This document shows, one piece after another, positions 60,520 to 64,000 of a stretch of 64,000 nt of DNA; position 1 is the first letter of the stretch, and each line of letters starts with the position of its first letter. Both the position numbers and the translations under genes were made by a program. Below the pieces are notes generated by a model. That model did not search any database and had not been told where the DNA came from. It saw only the letters and a list, made by a program, of their open reading frames with translations. Source of the DNA: Armatimonadota bacterium (GTDB taxonomy: Bacteria; Armatimonadota; Fimbriimonadia; Fimbriimonadales; Fimbriimonadaceae). The DNA is taken from contig JANYCU010000011.1 in the NCBI GenBank assembly GCA_025360125.1, forward strand, positions 124,001 to 188,000, read 5' to 3'.

Positions 60520-61503
60520 TTATTGGCCCGGAATCAATCTGAGTCCGAACAGCTTGCTGAACGAGTTCAACAAGAAGACCGAGTTGAAAATGGAAGACAA
60601 CTGTGTGGCATCCGGCGTGTTCGTCTCCGGAATATAAACCAAGTCGCCCGGCATCAGCTTAACGTTTTGAGAGAAGTCCCCACCCTTGATGTATTTTACA
60701 AAGTTGGCATTGATTCGCATAAATTCGTTTGGTCGGCCAGGCAGTTCACGAATGATGTAGCATTTCGAAAACATCGAAAGGTACCGAATTTCGCCACCCG
60801 CAATGGCAATCGCATCCTGCAATCGCATCGTTTCTCGGTATGGGTAAAGTCCCGGACCCTTGACCGCGCCAAGAACCACAATTCGGTTCTTTTGTTCACG
60901 AGGGATGTTCAAAATGTCGCCGTCACGCAATTCATAGTTTTGCGAGTTATCGCCTAAAACCGTCATTGCGTAAAGATCTATCGGAATCAATTCAATCGAA
61001 CCCTGTCGTCTCAACGTTGCTCGTCGAAGATCGCTCTGATCTGGAACTTCACCACCGCTGGCGCTGTAAAGCGTCATGATCGTGTCACCTGGTCGAAAGA
61101 AAAATTCACTGGACCGCTGAACTGTGCCCGTTACGTTAGCCTTGAGCTTTCGATATGAAATGATCGAGACAGAAACAATCGGGTCACGAAGCTTTAATTT
61201 GGAAACGTAGAGCTGATAGAGTTCAGCTTCAACTTCGGTAATCGTTTTGCCTTCAACCCTCAGGTTGCCTACAAACGGGGCGCCAATATAGCCGTCAATT
61301 CCAACTGGAATGTCAGCACCAATCTGCTGTTGGTTAAAGACTTGGACGCGAAGAATATCCTCGGGCTTGATCTTATAGGTCTTCTCGTCAAATGAGCCTT
61401 GGGCAACGGCATTGCCAACCAGTGCCCCCAGCAAAAGTACTAAAAATCCAATCTTCCCTAAAATATTTCTAACCACTTCGACCTTGAACTTAGATATTAA
61501 CAT
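60520..61503 (-). CDS. Polysaccharide export outer-membrane protein (Wza-like)
   Basis: A 327-residue exported protein with a signal peptide (LGKIGFLVLLLGALVGNAVA). The Poly_export domain starts YKIKPEDILRVQVFNQQQIG and includes GYIGAPFVGNLRVEGKTITE. Two SLBB domains follow, the first with LKANVTGTVQRSSEFFFRPG and the second with VLGAVKGPGLYPYRETMRLQ. Such proteins form the outer-membrane channel for capsule or exopolysaccharide export. The start overlaps the rsmI end by 14 bases. No other export genes (Wzc-like) are next to it. Confidence 0.92.
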   Translation of the reverse strand: MLISKFKVEVVRNILGKIGFLVLLLGALVGNAVAQGSFDEKTYKIKPEDILRVQVFNQQQIGADIPVGIDGYIGAPFVGNLRVEGKTITEVEAELYQLYVSKLKLRDPIVSVSIISYRKLKANVTGTVQRSSEFFFRPGDTIMTLYSASGGEVPDQSDLRRATLRRQGSIELIPIDLYAMTVLGDNSQNYELRDGDILNIPREQKNRIVVLGAVKGPGLYPYRETMRLQDAIAIAGGEIRYLSMFSKCYIIRELPGRPNEFMRINANFVKYIKGGDFSQNVKLMPGDLVYIPETNTPDATQLSSIFNSVFLLNSFSKLFGLRLIPGQ

Positions 61504-62176
61504 ATTTCTGCCTTTCAAGTTTCTTCCGACGCCCCTCAATTACGATTGTAAATTCACCTTTTGCAGGCACGTCGGTCTCATTAGGAATTGTCGGCAATTC
61601 AGAACGGAAAACTTGTTGATTTCTTTTCGTGATTTCTCTACAGATCGCGTACCGCCTGTTTCCGAGCACTTCGCCTGCTGCTTCTAGAAGTTTTTTAAAC
61701 CGAAAAGGAGACTCGAAAATTACCAATGTATAAGGCGAATCGGCAAACACTTCCATCTCTTTTTTCATATCACCAGCTGATCGACCCAAAAACCCTAAGA
61801 ATGCAAATCGCTGAGCGTAAAATCCCGACAACATCAATGCGTTGATCACCGCACTCGGTCCCGGTATGCCATCAACTTCAATCCCCCGACTATGCGCCAA
61901 ATCAACGATACGTGCCCCAGGATCACTAACTCCGGGAGCTCCGCCATCCGTTAATAAGACGGCCCGCTTGCCCAATTGGATTTCATCAAGTAACTTATCG
62001 AGCTGTGAATCTTCAGAATGGTCGTGCGCAACGCGCATCGTCTTTCTCAATTCCAAGTGAAACGCCAATTTGGCGCTAATGCGAGTGTCTTCGACAATCC
62101 AGAAATCGGCCTCGGCTAATGCCGCAGAAGTCCTCGGGGAAATATCCCCGAGGTTTCCAATCGGTGTTGCAACCAA
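61490..62176 (-). CDS. rsmI: 16S rRNA (cytidine-1402-2'-O)-methyltransferase
   Basis: RsmI 2'-O-methylates C1402 of 16S rRNA. Landmarks of the tetrapyrrole-methylase-like fold are ATPIGNLGDISPRTSAAL, DFWIVEDTRISAKLAFHL, VLLTDGGAPGVSDPGARIVD and GIPGPSAVINALMLSGF. The start is uncertain: the in-frame codons after the upstream stop (62191-62193) are only CTG (62182) and TTG (62176), and no ATG or GTG precedes the family motif there. The longer frame to 62368 reads the end of the upstream gene in another frame (Lys/Glu-rich) and is unlikely. Translation is probably coupled to the PpiC gene. Confidence 0.9.
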   Translation of the reverse strand: MVATPIGNLGDISPRTSAALAEADFWIVEDTRISAKLAFHLELRKTMRVAHDHSEDSQLDKLLDEIQLGKRAVLLTDGGAPGVSDPGARIVDLAHSRGIEVDGIPGPSAVINALMLSGFYAQRFAFLGFLGRSAGDMKKEMEVFADSPYTLVIFESPFRFKKLLEAAGEVLGNRRYAICREITKRNQQVFRSELPTIPNETDVPAKGEFTIVIEGRRKKLERQKYVNI

Positions 62177-62190
62177 AGTCAGCTTTGGCG

Positions 62191-63963
62191 TTACTTTTTC
62201 GGCTCGTTCGATCCCGTCGGCGCTAACGTCGATCCGGTGGACTTTCCGTTCTTCTTGGCTTCTTCCGCTGCCTTTTTCGCTGCTTCCGCTTGTTTCTTGT
62301 CGTCCTCTGCCTTTTCCTTTTTCAGTCTTTCCTGATCCAGGTCGTACTGCTTTTTGTCTTTTGTCCATTGGTCTTGTTTGGTTCGGAACTGCTTTTCCTG
62401 TTCCGCAGATACTAACCCGGCCGTCTTAATTTCAGTAAATTTCGCAGACATGTCGCCGAAGGTCGATTGCCCCGTTCCATCAAACTTATAGTTCTTCTCA
62501 AGGCCAGTCAGCAAAAGGTCAAATGTCTTGGTCTTGTCGCCTTTTTCTTTATAAGCGTCAATGACTTCCTTGCGGTATGCCCAGTTTTCCGTAAAGCCAA
62601 TATAATTCTCAAGCGCGCCGATTCGATCAGCTTTGAGTTTCGGTTTGTCGGCTGTTGGCTGGTCATAGAGGTGCTGGATCGTGATGATCTGAACCATCGC
62701 CGCAATTTCAGGCTTTTCTTCTGAAGACGTAACTGATTTGGCAAGGTCAAAAATAGCTCGGAACTCTTGTTCTTGGGCTGGTCCAGGTGTCATCGCCATC
62801 GCTTTTTGATAGCGGTATGCCGCTTCATAAGACTTCACTTCAAAGGTTGGTTTGATATCTTTCTCAACCTTCTCAATTTCGGCCTTGAACAGCTTTTGAA
62901 CCTGTTGACTGATGTTCTGTTGACGATATTGGGACTTCTTTGCTTCGTAGTCTTTCGGAATGTCGACCTTCTTGCCAACATATTTCAAGATCTCGTACCC
63001 TTCTGTCACCTTCTCAGGCTCGCTGAAAGTGCCCGGCTGGAGCTTCAAAACGGTCTTAAAATCAGGGAGCGATTCAACTTGAGTTTGGCTCAAATTCAAA
63101 ACATTCTCGCTCTTCTTCTTCTTTGGGTCGCGCTGCATGTCATCCGTATAGGCATCCATCACGTCCTCAAAACTCTTGCCCGCTTTCAACTCTGCATAAG
63201 CCTTGTCGGCCTTTGCCTTCGCCGCAGCATCGCCCGATGGGCCAGTCGTCTTCGAGAGGATCCGTTTGATCTCATAAGTTTCAAATCCCTTCTTAACTTC
63301 TTCGTCAGTTGGGTTGATTCCTTGTTGAAACTTGTCAGCAACAAAAAACTGTGCAGCATAAAGCAAAATTTCCATTCGCTTCTTGCCGTCCTTGAGCGCG
63401 GAATTGACTTCCTTCACTTGATCAGCATAGGCATCCTTCAAGGTCTTGCCTTTAAGGTCGGACTTTACTAGCTCTTCAAAATCTTTGATCGTGGCACTTT
63501 CCTTCAACTGACCACCCTTCTTGGCTCGAGAAAGCAGATAATTCTCAAAGTCAGTCTGTGAAGTGTAGTGAAGAGTCTTCATCAAAAAGTCATCGTCATT
63601 CTTGAACCCTTGACGCTTGGCGACTTCATAAACTTCCCCAGCTTGGACAGTTTGGAACACGCCGCTCGAAATTCCTTGCAGCCGGTACTCAGGCGGCAAA
63701 GAAGCCAAAACGTCGGGTGGGATTTGCGAATTAGAGTTTGCTCGGTCAATTTCGGTTTCAACCATCGATACCGGAATTTCAACGTCGCCAACCGTTGCGA
63801 AAACGCGCTCTTTGTTTCCTTTGATATCGGTTGCGCTGACCTTCGATGCACGATTGCAATTCGAAAATGCCATACCAATGACCATCGCGCCGCCACAAAA
63901 AAGTAAGACGAACTTTCCACAGCCGCCTTTTATGAATTTCTCTTGGAATGAACTAATAGACAA
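62191..63963 (-). CDS. Membrane-anchored PpiC-type peptidyl-prolyl isomerase/foldase (SurA/PrsA-like)
   Basis: A 590-residue foldase with an N-terminal membrane segment (GCGKFVLLFCGGAMVIGMAF). A SurA-N-like region begins about residue 45 (RVFATVGDVEIPVSMVETEI). A parvulin domain lies near residues 235-345 (EIKRILSKTTGPSGDAAAKA, KAYAELKAGKSFEDVMDAYT, SLPDFKTVLKLQPGTFSEPE, GYEILKYVGKK). A helical region and a Lys/Glu/Ala coiled tail follow, ending in a Ser/Gly/Thr linker. It would assist folding of exported proteins. The gene is the first of a likely transcript PpiC-rsmI-export protein. The start is about 37 bases from the window edge. Confidence 0.88.
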   Translation of the reverse strand: MSISSFQEKFIKGGCGKFVLLFCGGAMVIGMAFSNCNRASKVSATDIKGNKERVFATVGDVEIPVSMVETEIDRANSNSQIPPDVLASLPPEYRLQGISSGVFQTVQAGEVYEVAKRQGFKNDDDFLMKTLHYTSQTDFENYLLSRAKKGGQLKESATIKDFEELVKSDLKGKTLKDAYADQVKEVNSALKDGKKRMEILLYAAQFFVADKFQQGINPTDEEVKKGFETYEIKRILSKTTGPSGDAAAKAKADKAYAELKAGKSFEDVMDAYTDDMQRDPKKKKSENVLNLSQTQVESLPDFKTVLKLQPGTFSEPEKVTEGYEILKYVGKKVDIPKDYEAKKSQYRQQNISQQVQKLFKAEIEKVEKDIKPTFEVKSYEAAYRYQKAMAMTPGPAQEQEFRAIFDLAKSVTSSEEKPEIAAMVQIITIQHLYDQPTADKPKLKADRIGALENYIGFTENWAYRKEVIDAYKEKGDKTKTFDLLLTGLEKNYKFDGTGQSTFGDMSAKFTEIKTAGLVSAEQEKQFRTKQDQWTKDKKQYDLDQERLKKEKAEDDKKQAEAAKKAAEEAKKNGKSTGSTLAPTGSNEPKK

Positions 63964-64000
63964 TCAATTTCACCTTGTTATTTAATGCTCTGTTATTATG

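Noticed and set aside
62767-63471. Plus-strand hydrophobic open frame opposite the PpiC-type gene, looking like a membrane protein
   Set aside because: Leu/Phe richness comes from reading Lys/Glu/Gln codons in antisense; the minus-strand foldase is convincing.
1-64000. tRNA and rRNA genes
   Set aside because: I looked for T-loop-like GGTTCGAATCC stretches with acceptor pairing and for rRNA-like sequence; none was convincing by eye. A tRNA covariance scan would settle it.

Overview
The window looks like a chromosomal segment from a diderm, non-photosynthetic bacterium, most likely Armatimonadota (class Fimbriimonadia) or a nearby lineage. This is inferred from gene content: planctomycete-type cytochrome c/DUF1549/DUF1553 and DUF1501 proteins, a PEP-CTERM protein, an MqnA (futalosine menaquinone pathway) homologue, many small ECF sigma factors and abundant secreted beta-propeller proteins. 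No rRNA, tRNA, CRISPR array or prophage was seen. Gene density is high, and many neighbouring genes overlap by ATGA or GTGA.

Layout. 1-9.4 kb: end of a membrane protein, a DUF554 protein, ileS-lspA, an ECF sigma/ZAS anti-sigma pair, a methyltransferase, a second ECF sigma gene coupled to a membrane-anchored RseB/LolA-like regulator, mqnA and a DUF1439 protein. 9.4-20.3 kb: a DEAD-box helicase, then a tight five-gene operon (VCBS/ASPIC protein, GH29 alpha-L-fucosidase, cytochrome c-DUF1549-LamG-DUF1553 protein, DUF1501 protein, propeller-like protein) that may form a secreted fucoside-handling set. 20.4-22.3 kb: a RAYT (REP-associated tyrosine transposase) element bounded by 49-bp inverted repeats with nested palindromes, followed by gene fragments and a lipoprotein gene. 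22.3-26.5 kb: M1 peptidase, CHY zinc-finger protein, IPP isomerase, VanW protein and a damaged glyoxalase-fold gene. 26.5-33.6 kb: a secreted redox group (PQQ-type sugar dehydrogenase lipoprotein, di-haem peroxidase, galactose-oxidase-like kelch protein and a second secreted protein that shares a C-terminal domain with the kelch protein). 33.6-43.5 kb: an L,D-transpeptidase and two carbohydrate ABC transport loci, one MalFG type behind a promoter with an overlapping 10-bp inverted repeat, the other RbsABC type with a Gfo/Idh/MocA dehydrogenase and interrupted by an opposite-strand LolA-cytochrome c fusion gene. 43.6-53.4 kb: M16 peptidase, a TrpG/PabA amidotransferase, a GAF-PAS histidine kinase with two membrane-anchored companions, a LON-domain protein, a Cys/Met-metabolism PLP enzyme and a J-domain-WD40 fusion. 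53.5-64 kb: a PEP-CTERM protein, phosphomannomutase, endonuclease IV, a DUF3472 protein, lepA, a polysaccharide export protein, rsmI and a PpiC-type foldase.

Together the genes suggest a carbohydrate-scavenging heterotroph that digests and oxidises polysaccharides or glycoconjugates outside the cytoplasm, imports sugars through ABC transporters, and senses envelope state with ECF modules and a histidine kinase. The most unusual items are the LolA-cytochrome c fusion, the J-domain-WD40 fusion, the C-terminal domain shared by two secreted proteins in the redox group, the RAYT element with its decayed surroundings, and two short tandem repeats at gene ends. All functional statements come from reading motifs; no database search was run.
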